A stretch of DNA of 64,000 nucleotides from assembly GCA_024867545.1 (NCBI GenBank), contig JANFNE010000060.1, forward strand, positions 124,001 to 188,000, written 5' to 3'. The position numbers and the translations under genes were made by a program. The notes beneath the pieces were generated by a model. The model was not told the DNA's origin, did not search any database, and saw nothing but the letters and a program-made list of their open reading frames with translations. Positions 50,223 through 59,700 of this stretch are shown in pieces. Every line of letters begins with the position of its first letter. Position 1 is the first letter of the stretch. This stretch comes from Phytopythium helicoides. Lineage: Eukaryota; Oomycota; Peronosporomycetes; Pythiales; Pythiaceae.

Positions 50223-50489
50223 CCACAGCGATACACCTTGGGGAACCTCGTAGCCATCGCATTGGGAACATGCAATAATCCGGACGACCTCGGCTGTGCG
50301 ACGCTCAAGAATGCGCCTGTTTCTCTTGGAAACATTACTGTGAAGCAGTATGTTGAGCTCGTCTTTGCCATGAAGCACAGCGAAGTGGGCAAGAACATCG
50401 GCATTATGATTGGCTTCATTGTGGCTTTTTGCCTCCTCACCTTCCTTTCGCTGAGGTTCGTCAATCACCAAAAGCGTTGGGTAAGTAGG
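50223..50489 (+). pseudogene. ABC transporter 3'-end fragment (duplicated)
   Basis: This is a copy of 44773-45030, encoding QRYTLGNLVAIALGTCNNP through SLRFVNHQKR. The stop codon TAG is changed to TGG, and the frame runs a few codons further (WVSR). It has no NBD and was carried along by the Crinkler/PX duplication. It is unlikely to be functional. Confidence 0.9.
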
Positions 50490-51085
50490 TAGGACAGCAA
50501 GAAATTGCACCGAGCTCATTTCGATAATCTATATTGATGATATCTTCATTCTGACCACGAGTATGGCTCCGTGCGTATCATTGCAAAGCTTTCGACGACA
50601 ATGTCTTTGCGTCAGAGAGTGTAGTCGTCATTGGGTCCCCGCGTTCGCATTGCCAACCAAATGCAGCATGGCGTTAGCAAAGACACGATCCATGCGTTCG
50701 ACACTGCCGAGCTCTAGAGATGGAGGCACATAAAGAGTAGATGCCAGTCTCGGAACTTGGCAATCAAGCTGCTATGGACAATTGATCAGAATGACCAGCG
50801 CCTATGGCAATATCGGAACAGTGATGATCCAATTCTAAACCCTACAGTATTGCAATGATCAGGACTTCACTTGCTCATTCATCATCTGCAGTTGTAGAGG
50901 TCGCTCTTTACTCTTCTAGGCTTTGAAGTACCAGTAAAGCGACCCAAGCTGGTAAAGGGGTTGCCAATTCTGAGTGACGGTGGTGTATTTCGTAGATTTC
51001 CCCGGGCATTTTCTTGGGTTTCATTTCCTTTTACCGATTGCTGGGAGTGTCCTGGTCGCAGTCGAAAACTTTCCAGGTGGAAGAG
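50490..51085. other. Crinkler 2 upstream region with extra ~300 bp
   Basis: The outer parts match the unit 1 spacer. The middle (about 50585-50890) has no counterpart in unit 1. No gene was recognised. Confidence 0.5.
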
Positions 51086-52456
51086 ATGGAAGAAAAGGAT
51101 CAGACGGCCGAGGTGGAGCTGGGGTGCGGTGTGTACGGCGAGGCGAGTGTGTTTCCCGTCAAAGTCGCACGCGGAGCGAAAGTGAGCGCGCTGCAAGAGG
51201 CCATCGCAAGTAGATACAAAGTCGTGAGCAATCGCGTTGAGGTTTACTCAGCCACGTTGACGCTCTACTTGGCGCGGAAGAATGGCGAGTGGCTCAAGGA
51301 CGATCGTCACGTGAAGGCTTTCTTGGAAGCTAGTGTCAGCACTGGGTGTGAGGAGATGCGGCCCTCGTGGTCTCTGAACGACGAGAAATACTTTGGGGAG
51401 AGCTTCCAGCCTAGACCCAAAGAGATTCACGTGCTGGTGAAACTCCCAGGCCGGACGAAACCTGTGCTACCCCAAAATCGACAGCTCGTTGTGGGCAATG
51501 TACACATCCCAATAACACAGATTATGTCGTTGAATCCACCAGCACTGACCGCGTTTTGGAAGGCATTGATGAATGATCGCACCGAGGTCAAAGCTGGCGC
51601 AGTGATCGAATTACCCAAGGACACGTATTTGTTTGGAGACGATGAGCTGGGCTCTCGATTCTACATTCGCCATTGCTACCCTAGGTTGTTGGAGTGTTGC
51701 CAACAGTGGATCCACGATGAGAATTACCGCCGTATTGCGGTTCTAGGCAACCCAGGTATCGGCAAATCGTATTTTGGATTTTTGCTATTGCATCAACTTG
51801 CGCGTGCTGGTGCAACGGTGGTGTACGAGAGCGGTAATTCTAAGGATCGAATCGTATTCTCTCCTGATGCGGTGATTAGAGGCTCACAGCAAGAATTTAA
51901 TGGCCTTCTCGACCAGCCTACAACGTTTTACATCGTGGATGCCGCCAAACCAGCATTCTATTCAGCGAAGACGATTCTTTTGACGTCGCCGCGCCGCTCC
52001 ATCTTGCACGAGTTCAGCAAGAAGAAGTGTCGATTGTGCTATATGCCAGTGTGGTCTTTGGAGGAGATCCTGGAATGCCGCGAACTAATGTATGCGGACA
52101 CACCAGAGGTCGTGAAGGACTGCTTTTATCGATGGGGTGGCATCGCACGCTATGTGTTGGAGCACGCGAAAGACGAGATTCAGCAGGAGCAGCTTGATAA
52201 AGTGCTGGGCATGGTTAATCTTGTCTGGTTGGCGAATGCCTGCCATAACCTTGACGCCGACGACGCTGAGGTGGCACATCACTTGCTGCACTACCACGCC
52301 AATGAACAGTTTGACAAGGAAAACTTCAGTTTTGCATCGCACTACGTTCAAGAAGAGGTCTACAACCGTCTTTACGCCCAGGATAAGCGGAAGCTTCTTT
52401 CGTTCCTAGCTGCATCGAACGATGCTGACGCTCTTGCCGTACTTCGCACACTTTAG
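51086..52456 (+). CDS. Crinkler-family (CRN) effector-like protein with P-loop NTPase, copy 2, 456 aa
   Basis: This is the tandem paralogue of 45344-46717. It has the same architecture: a leader with LTLYLARKNGEWLKDD and IHVLVKLPGR, then the NTPase with GNPGIGKS. It is one residue shorter through an in-frame 3-nt deletion (EDVVKD to EVVKD). Many of the substitutions cluster in the leader (VFPVKVARGAKVSALQ for VFSVQIERDAEVEALQ), while the NTPase core is more constant. It is intact. Effector genes often amplify and diverge in tandem like this. Confidence 0.85.
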   Translation: MEEKDQTAEVELGCGVYGEASVFPVKVARGAKVSALQEAIASRYKVVSNRVEVYSATLTLYLARKNGEWLKDDRHVKAFLEASVSTGCEEMRPSWSLNDEKYFGESFQPRPKEIHVLVKLPGRTKPVLPQNRQLVVGNVHIPITQIMSLNPPALTAFWKALMNDRTEVKAGAVIELPKDTYLFGDDELGSRFYIRHCYPRLLECCQQWIHDENYRRIAVLGNPGIGKSYFGFLLLHQLARAGATVVYESGNSKDRIVFSPDAVIRGSQQEFNGLLDQPTTFYIVDAAKPAFYSAKTILLTSPRRSILHEFSKKKCRLCYMPVWSLEEILECRELMYADTPEVVKDCFYRWGGIARYVLEHAKDEIQQEQLDKVLGMVNLVWLANACHNLDADDAEVAHHLLHYHANEQFDKENFSFASHYVQEEVYNRLYAQDKRKLLSFLAASNDADALAVLRTL

Positions 52457-52884
52457 TTTAAAGGGGATGTGCACAGTGTTCTTGCGAGGTGGAGAATTTC
52501 GAGTTCGGTGCATGATCGATTACAGCAAGCCAAGCGATACATCTATCCCTCATCTGAGATCCGAGAAAATCGTTTTCAACGAGGATAGATCCTGCTGATG
52601 GACATCCACTCAGAAGAAAATCATAAAAGAAAAAGTAAGGCTACTCGAGATCTCATTCATTTGTCTCTTAGATGTCACGCACGCAGTCAGATCGACACCC
52701 TCTTCACGTAGGCAAGATGCACCTAGCCGACTTCCTGTCAAGCCAACTGCCATCAACAACCAACACAACCAATCGACATAACGAACGAGAGAGAGAGAAA
52801 AAGAAGTGCTGTCTTACAGTTGCTTTCATAAATACTGAGCGAGTCCTTCCTTCGGGACTTCATTTTCCTATTGCTTCGTTGCGC
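52457..52884. other. Convergent spacer, Crinkler 2 / PX 2
   Basis: This is a diverged copy of 46718-47183. A GA-rich run replaces the A13 tract. No gene was recognised. Confidence 0.45.
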
Positions 52885-54111
52885 CTACGCGACGTACGAG
52901 GTCGACGGACTCGAAAGCTTGTGGCGCAATGCATGGGTCACTTGGTGCAATGCTCGGAGCGGTAAATCCACCAGCTTCGCTCGCTTGTGGTCTTTGCTCT
53001 CCGTCTCGTCGCTCGGACGAATCGCATCGCTCTTCGTCCCCACTCCAGTGAGCGACACATCAACCTCGACCGCATCTTCGTACACAGAAGACCACGACGG
53101 ACTGGTCAAGCTCATGTTGTACTCGGCGTCAAAAGGGTATGCCTCCTTCGGAGTGCCTTCGTGCTGAAGAACCGCGACGCAGTCGCTTGCTCGACCTCCG
53201 AGAAGAGGTGTATCGTTGAGAGGACTCAACATGTTTGGTGGTGCACTTGCTCGAGGAGCTCGGGGAGCAGTTGCAGTAGTGGTAGTACCACGCAGCGTTG
53301 ACGGAAACAGAGATGTAGCTTGCCAGTTCGCGAAGATCTGCTCGTCCGAGCTAGAAGCGTGGAGCGCGCACATGGCGCAGCAGAATCGTTCCTCACTAGT
53401 CGACAAGTGTGCTAGATCTTCTTCCAGCATGCTACCGAGCGGACTCTCCGTGTACGACGTGTCGTCGAGATCGTCTACTGTCGACATGAAGGACTCGGAG
53501 AACGTGCGTGCCATCGGTCGAATGGCCGCAGGAGAGAGCTGTTGCCATGGTGCCAGAGGCTCCGAGTCACCTTGGTTGGTCAGGAACCCGACGACTTCAT
53601 TGGCTACCACGCTCGAGAGCACATGACACGAGTGATTGATGGGGTTCACAAGCACCGCTTGAAGCGTCAAGAAGAACCGCGAGAGTGCCAAACGGCGACA
53701 TTCGACGACCTTGGGGGTCGTATAACGGAACAACTTGGGCTGGGGAAAGATGCGCTTGATGAATGTGTACAGCCACGGACACTCGGCAAAACACAAGTGT
53801 CCGCGCTGCATCACGTCGAGCAGACGGAGCTGGAAACCGCGGCACTGGTCGTAGCTGCGAAGGTAGCGCCAGGTCGAGCTTGACTTGCGGTCATGGACGG
53901 TGATGGCGTACTGCGGGCCACCTTTGAGCGCTTTGCTGGTCACGTCAATCTTCATGTTGGCCAAGTAGGCAACACTTGGGGGTGCACTTCCTATCGTCGA
54001 TTCTCTCATTTCACTGGAGCGCTTGGTGCTCGACAGGAAGAATGACGAGCACTTTGGGTGCCGCGATAGCTGCTTGCCGCTAGTTGTCAATGCCGCGGAC
54101 GCGTGGGGCAT
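52885..54111 (-). CDS. PX-domain protein with decayed RING, copy 2, 408 aa
   Basis: ATG at 54111 (MPHASAALTTSGK). The protein is about 98% the same as copy 1, with the same PX region, the same residual CAMC pair without the rest of the RING, and the same Ser/Thr-rich tail. The two copies have kept exactly equal length, and substitutions are few and mostly conservative, so the protein is probably under selection despite lacking a RING. Confidence 0.75.
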   Translation of the reverse strand: MPHASAALTTSGKQLSRHPKCSSFFLSSTKRSSEMRESTIGSAPPSVAYLANMKIDVTSKALKGGPQYAITVHDRKSSSTWRYLRSYDQCRGFQLRLLDVMQRGHLCFAECPWLYTFIKRIFPQPKLFRYTTPKVVECRRLALSRFFLTLQAVLVNPINHSCHVLSSVVANEVVGFLTNQGDSEPLAPWQQLSPAAIRPMARTFSESFMSTVDDLDDTSYTESPLGSMLEEDLAHLSTSEERFCCAMCALHASSSDEQIFANWQATSLFPSTLRGTTTTATAPRAPRASAPPNMLSPLNDTPLLGGRASDCVAVLQHEGTPKEAYPFDAEYNMSLTSPSWSSVYEDAVEVDVSLTGVGTKSDAIRPSDETESKDHKRAKLVDLPLRALHQVTHALRHKLSSPSTSYVA

Positions 54112-55306
54112 TGTCGATACGAGTTGTTTGTGACTGGTGTCAACTGCTCGGGTCCACAGTCAGTGCTCGTCGACCACGAGGCAAATTTAGGACTGTCGAG
54201 ACCTGTCGTTTCCTTTGGAACTTTTTTTGGTGGATCAGGTGGCATTGAGTGAAAACACAATCGCAGATTGAGTGCAGACCGACACGAGAAAAACCCGTGA
54301 GCTAATGGGCAAGAGAACCCTTGGACTGCCATCACTGCTGGTGCTTTAGTCACAGCGATAGGTAACAACTGGGAACAGGGTATCGATAACAGCAGGGGCT
54401 GTAACATTGGAGGCAGCATGGTCACGCCGATTGTGGATGGAGCTCGAACCAGCAGCTGTATCGAGTATTGCGGAGTGCAGTCTCACTTCTCTTGACAGCC
54501 TCTGCTCTTTCCACGCCCTGTGCGAAAATCCCACATTGAAGCTCTCGGATGGTTTCTGACTCCTCTCAAACCGTCGAGAGCGAATTCAGTGACCAAAGCC
54601 GAGCCTCGTGAACTCAAGTGATGGATGGATTGGTTCATCGGATTGGTGACACTTAGAGAGCGTCCAGTTCGGTTGCTGTGATCGGGCAGCGCGTTAAGCA
54701 GCTCAGATCAGTCAGCCTCTTTGACAACCATCCATTGATGCGTGAAACAAGGATTCACATCGCTTCGACGTCACCATGGCCATTCCACCTTAGCACCCAC
54801 GCACATCTCTTAGGGCCAGTGTGCCAGATGCCACGTGCATACCATAGCTTTGATAGCGAGCGGCGACGAAACCATGGCTCCTCCGTTGACAGCTTCGAAA
54901 TGATGGCCAGATGGGAAGTGGAGGCTGTCACACAAAGCGGCTGGGAAAACATCGGCATGCTTGCTTGCACTGTATTGCGTCGTTGCGGTTGTCATTCCAA
55001 TTGCTCATTGCGCGCCACCCTCGGCGTCTAATAACTTTCGTGATACCCTTGTGACGAGCGCTCACGACCCATTCAACCGATTACATTTGTTGCGCCGGAT
55101 ACCTCGGAGACAAGATATTTACCTGGCACTCATTGCGTTTATTTGCGCGAAGTTGACATTCACGAGTGGAGAGCCTGTGGTGGGGCTCGTGTAGCTAAGA
55201 GTGAACGAGAGAGCCGAAAGATGGCAAGCAGCGACAATGCCCGATCAAGCAATCATGATGAATGTCTTCATTGACACACACCTTATACAAATCGCTGCAC
55301 TATCCA
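54112..55306. other. Intergenic, no gene recognised
   Basis: Only short frames without domain support. The left 85 bp belong to duplication unit 2. Confidence 0.5.
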
Positions 55307-56134
55307 TCACTGCTGCGACCCACAGGTCGGGCACACGAGATCGACGTTGAGCCAGTTTACAATGCACTCGTCGTGGAAGCGATGGCCGCACGTGAGCTTC
55401 GTGATCGAGTGGATGTGAGACACGGGTTCAGCCGGATCCTCGTCGTCGTTATGACTAGCGCACAATGAACAAACCGGCTCGCTCGAAGTCTCGGCTGCCA
55501 CATCTTCGAGGTCACTGGAGCTCGCGCAAGTGCTCATACTTCGGTCAGAGTCAAAGCAGTGCGCCGGTGATCGCTCATCCTTGTCCGTCGATCCTTCCCA
55601 GTAGAACGGGTGGTTTACCGACAAGTCTCGAGTGAGAAGGAGGAGGAGAGCCGAGGCGATTCGTTCGGCAAGTACACTGCACGACAAGTAATTGTTCTTG
55701 TTGATGATCGCGGCGTGGAACTTCTCGAAGACGTCGCCCATGGCGGCCAGGCGCTTCCGCACAACGTACGAGGAAGTCGAGAGGAGATGACAATCCTTGG
55801 GGAATCGGCCTTTCAGAAGCGAGAACAGCCACGGGCACTCGGCGTGGCACACGTGGCCCAGCGCCATATCGCGGAGTAATCGCTGCTGGAACGCTCGGAG
55901 AGCGCTGAACGAGTAGTCAACTTGCCACTCGGAGGCACCCGAGCCCCGTGGGCGGACCACAAACGCGTAGCTGACGTCTTTGCGCGAGCTCTTGACGGCC
56001 GTCAGCTCAATGCTGAGCTGCTCCAGGAGCGCGACTGCCGGTGGCTTGGGCTGCGAGCGCGTCCGCTTGCTCGCACTGCTCGGGCGTTGCCGAACGACCG
56101 GCGAACGGAGCTGGACCGGGCTCTGAGCGGGCAT
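55307..56134 (-). CDS. PX-like domain / RING-H2 finger protein, 275 aa
   Basis: ATG at 56134 (MPAQSPVQLRSPVV). The PX-like region covers about residues 35-165 (LSIELTAVKS...YAFVVRP...FSALRAFQQRLLRDMALGHVCHAECPWLFSLLKGRFP). It ends in a complete C-terminal RING-H2: CSLC, then CGHRFHDECI and CPTC. RING-H2 proteins act as E3 ubiquitin ligases, and the PX part would direct it to phosphoinositide membranes (inference). It is the apparent ancestor type of the RING-less copies at 47184 and 52885, and a relative of the truncated gene at 63436. A MULE is inserted 278 bp upstream of its ATG. Confidence 0.82.
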   Translation of the reverse strand: MPAQSPVQLRSPVVRQRPSSASKRTRSQPKPPAVALLEQLSIELTAVKSSRKDVSYAFVVRPRGSGASEWQVDYSFSALRAFQQRLLRDMALGHVCHAECPWLFSLLKGRFPKDCHLLSTSSYVVRKRLAAMGDVFEKFHAAIINKNNYLSCSVLAERIASALLLLLTRDLSVNHPFYWEGSTDKDERSPAHCFDSDRSMSTCASSSDLEDVAAETSSEPVCSLCASHNDDEDPAEPVSHIHSITKLTCGHRFHDECIVNWLNVDLVCPTCGSQQ

Positions 56135-56402
56135 GGCGATGGTCGAGTCCTCGCTAGAAGGTGATATCGTAAGTGACCGACCGCCTGGGCTCGCGGCTCG
56201 ACCACTCGATTATGCCATTGGGCTCTGTGATCGCTGACAGTAAACGCGCCGGACCGTGTGATTGCGACCAGTGGTGGCGTCGAAGTGGCCACGCTTTGCG
56301 AGTCATCGCGGGAAGATCCAGCGGCGGATGCTTGGGAGCGGCGCACGGGCATACTGAGACCTAGAACTCGTGTTTCAGACCTCCGCAGCTGACGATTATG
56401 CT

Positions 56403-56412
56403 CGGGCAGGAG
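56403..56412. repeat. Target-site duplication, left (10 bp)
   Basis: CGGGCAGGAG directly precedes the left TIR and is repeated exactly at 63087-63096. Confidence 0.9.
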
Positions 56413-56440
56413 GGCAGTCATTAAAGTAACACTAGAGTGT
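56413..56440. repeat. MULE left terminal inverted repeat
   Basis: It starts GGCAGTCATTAAAG and continues TAACACTAGAGTGT. It matches the reverse complement of 63059-63086 at 25 of 28 positions. Confidence 0.92.
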
Positions 56441-56457
56441 CGCTGATCGGCGACACT
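56436..56457. repeat. MULE left subterminal palindrome
   Basis: AGTGTCGC-TGATCG-GCGACACT has 8-bp arms. The same motif family recurs at 62162, 62188, 63012 and 63041 and in the intron array. It is a candidate transposase-binding site. Confidence 0.75.
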
Positions 56458-56758
56458 ACACCCATGCACTGTCGTAAATTTCATTGGCTAGAAAAAGGAC
56501 ATATCTCGAGTCGCGGTAAAATACGCAATAACTCAGCTAGGTGTTTTAAACAAACCGCAATTGAGGAAAAAATCACATCACTCCCCTCTCCCACATCCAA
56601 ATCACCGCCACCGCACGCCGCACGCCGCACGCCGCACGCTGCACGCCGCACGCTCCACGCGGCAGCTCGATCAAGCATAGGTACGCAGCTCTCCACGAAT
56701 TCAATGGCAATCATCAGTCGCGCTCAAGTGTACACGTCAGCTGCATTTTTGAAACAGC

Positions 56759-59700
56759 ATGGCATCTGGATCTGAATATGAGCCACCAGAAAATGAGGCA
56801 TCGTCTTCACCTCTACCATCGCCCACACGCTCGCGCACTCGTTTTATTCAGCAAATAATTGATGAAAGTGAAGAAGAATCGTGCGTGAAGCCGGAGCAAC
56901 CGCGAATGCAGACGTCAATCCAAATGCTTGATCCTGACCCTGAACCTGATCCCGACTGCATTGTTCTAGGCGAACTAACGTTTCAAGGCTTCAATGGTGA
57001 TCCTAGACGGATTCTTCATGAAGCATTCGAGCGCCTACCATTTCGTGATTCTGTCGATCCTTCAGGCAAAGCTTCTATCGATTCTTCAACGCGGCAGCAA
57101 GATAGAACCGAAAATGGTGATGATGCACAGTCAATGGACGGGTCTGAAGCTATGGAAAGTGACGCGGTGGGTGCTTCTGTGAAGCGGCGTCGTGTCTTAG
57201 GTCGAAAGAGCAGTCGGTCACTGCGTGCGACAGGAACTCAAAACGTACGAACAGAAAACGAAATACGTAGAAAGTACCAGAGATCGAGATACAAGAACAC
57301 CAAGCACAAGGACGTCAAGGAAATGATCGCTCGGCGTCACGACAACACTGCAGTGGTCAAACTAAGACCATTTGCAAAAGATCGCGTGTTCGAGTCTTGG
57401 GAGGAGTTTTTCGCTGCTGTTCAGCTGTATATGGATGAGAATCATCTACTTTTCCGCCGGCGATCGAGTGTATCATCAGAGATCAACAATCGCAAGTAAG
57501 TGACTTGACCATCAACTCTTTCAAATATTAACCTGCTAACGTGATATCCGTAGCTTTGGTAATCCGATGCCTGGAAATTATCCTACAGTTCCTTTTCGGG
57601 TACCAGCGGATCGATTTGAGTACGTTAAAGTGACGTACTGGTGCACACACAAGTGTATCAACCCGTCCCGCGGAAAAGGTCTGCGAACACACAATCATGT
57701 ACGGTTCACTGGTTGTGATGGCGGCTTCATTGGGATCGTCGAGAGAGACGATAATGGCGAATTCGGCATCGTCGTGAGGCAGCAGGTGCGTACTGTGGGA
57801 CTGCATATTGTGTGAATTATCTCATGTGTCATGAGCAGGTTGCTTTGCACAACCATATTGTAAACGAAGAGGTCTACACTGCTTTGAAGCAACACAAAAT
57901 CTTGCCAACCGATGAGCTCGTTGAGCAGATTGATCTGCTTCGCAGAGCGAAGGCGCCAATGCGAGAACTCGCCGACTTCATCTCAGACAAGATCGGTAAG
58001 CGCAGAAGAGGCCTGGGGTGCCGATCGTCTTCACTACTTTAGTGGCGTTGGTCGGCGACACTACCTTAGTGGCGTTGGTCGGCGACACTACCTTAGTGGC
58101 GTTGGTCGGCGACACTACTTTAGTGGCGTTGGTCGGCGACACTACCTTAGTGGCGTTGGTCGGCGACACTACTTTAGTGGCGTTGGTCGGCGACACTACC
58201 TTAGTGGCGTTGGTCGGCGACACTACTTTAGTGGCGTTGGTCGGCGACACTACTTTAGTGGCGTTGGTCGGCGACACTACCTTAGTGGCGTTGGTCGGCG
58301 ACACTACTTTAGTGGCGTTGGTCGACGACACATAACTAACGTTCTCTGCGTCTCTAATGCAGGACATACCGTGACAAACCAACAAGTTCGGAATTTCTTG
58401 AAAGCAAGGTTAGGTGGACCGCGTGTTGAAGAGAAGATCAAGAGGCTTGTTGAAGACTACGTGGGAATTGATGGGAATCACTGCTTGGTGGTCCTCGATA
58501 GCGATGACGTTATGGCTGGGCTAGTGCTCGTGAACAAGGCACAAGCAGAGATGTACAAGATATGGGGTGAAGTTTTGCTCTTCGACTGGACGCACAACAC
58601 AAACAATCGTGGATTTTACCTCGGTACGAATATCAATGGTTAAGGATGTGGCGCTTGCTAATCGCTACTTTGCTAGGTGAACTTATGGCGACCGCTGGCC
58701 ACGGAAAAGGAATATCAGTGTGTGAGATGCTGGTATTAGACCAAACAAAAGAAACGATGAAGAGATGCCTCGAATTCTTTGCATCAGTGGTCGACGCGAG
58801 AAAGACAGAGACATTTGTCATCGATAAAGACTTCACTGAATGGAGTGTCCTAAACGAAGTTTTTCCATCGGCCAAGGTGAGTTATTCGCTTCACACTATT
58901 TTATGAAACTGTGCTAACTGTGTCTACTATACAGGTGCTTTTGTGTCAATTTCACGCTATTCAAGCAATCCAACGTGCTCTAAAGGATGTGAAGTACGGC
59001 ATCGATGTGAGCACCAGAAAAGAGCTGGAGATGGAGTTTCGTGAACTAATGTATGAAAGGAGTGAACGCGAATACAAGCGTAAGTGGAAGCTACTCAAAG
59101 AGCGCTGCGACAGGTTTCACGGCTCTTATGGTGACTATCTTAAACGCAATTGGCATGAATGTCGTGAAATGTGGGCAAATCATGGGCGGCGACAGCATTT
59201 TACTGCAGGAAACACCACCAATAACAGGTTGGAAGCAACATGGAAGCAAATGAAGAGCATGCTAAATCTGAATTGTGGGATAGACCAGTGTTTAGCTTCC
59301 GTCATCCAGTATCAAAACGGAAGCATGGCCGAACTGCGGAAAGATATCATCGAGAAACAGGCAAGACGATACTACAATGCAACTGAGTCTGATGAAATCG
59401 CGGAGCTAGGTAGTGCTCTTAGTGACTTCTCACTCAAATTTGTGCGAGGAGTTTACGCAACATACGTGCGACAACGAAATAAGCTTGGAGTGGTGCGGAT
59501 GACGCAAAATGAGGTCGAAGTTGTTTCGTCGGGTAAGGTATATCGAGTGAACTTCGAACCACCTGGTTGTTCGTGCAGTGGATTTCTTGAGAGTCGATTG
59601 TTTTGTGCTCACATCTGCTATGCGTCTCTCGACATCAAAAAGTACAAGTCAATACCAGTCAAGATGATCCCTGAGCGTTGGAACTTTTCTGGTGCTATTG

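Larger units (their letters stand above)
50223..54195. repeat. Tandem duplication, Crinkler/PX unit 2
   Basis: Counterpart of 44773-48495. It starts inside ABC coding sequence and ends just after the shared word CGACCACGAGGCAAAT upstream of the PX gene. Confidence 0.88.

Noticed and set aside
58018..58335. CRISPR-like array or coding repeat protein
   Set aside because: Units are contiguous without unique spacers, and the array lies in a well-supported intron of the MULE transposase. Open frames on both strands follow from a stop-free 27-bp unit.
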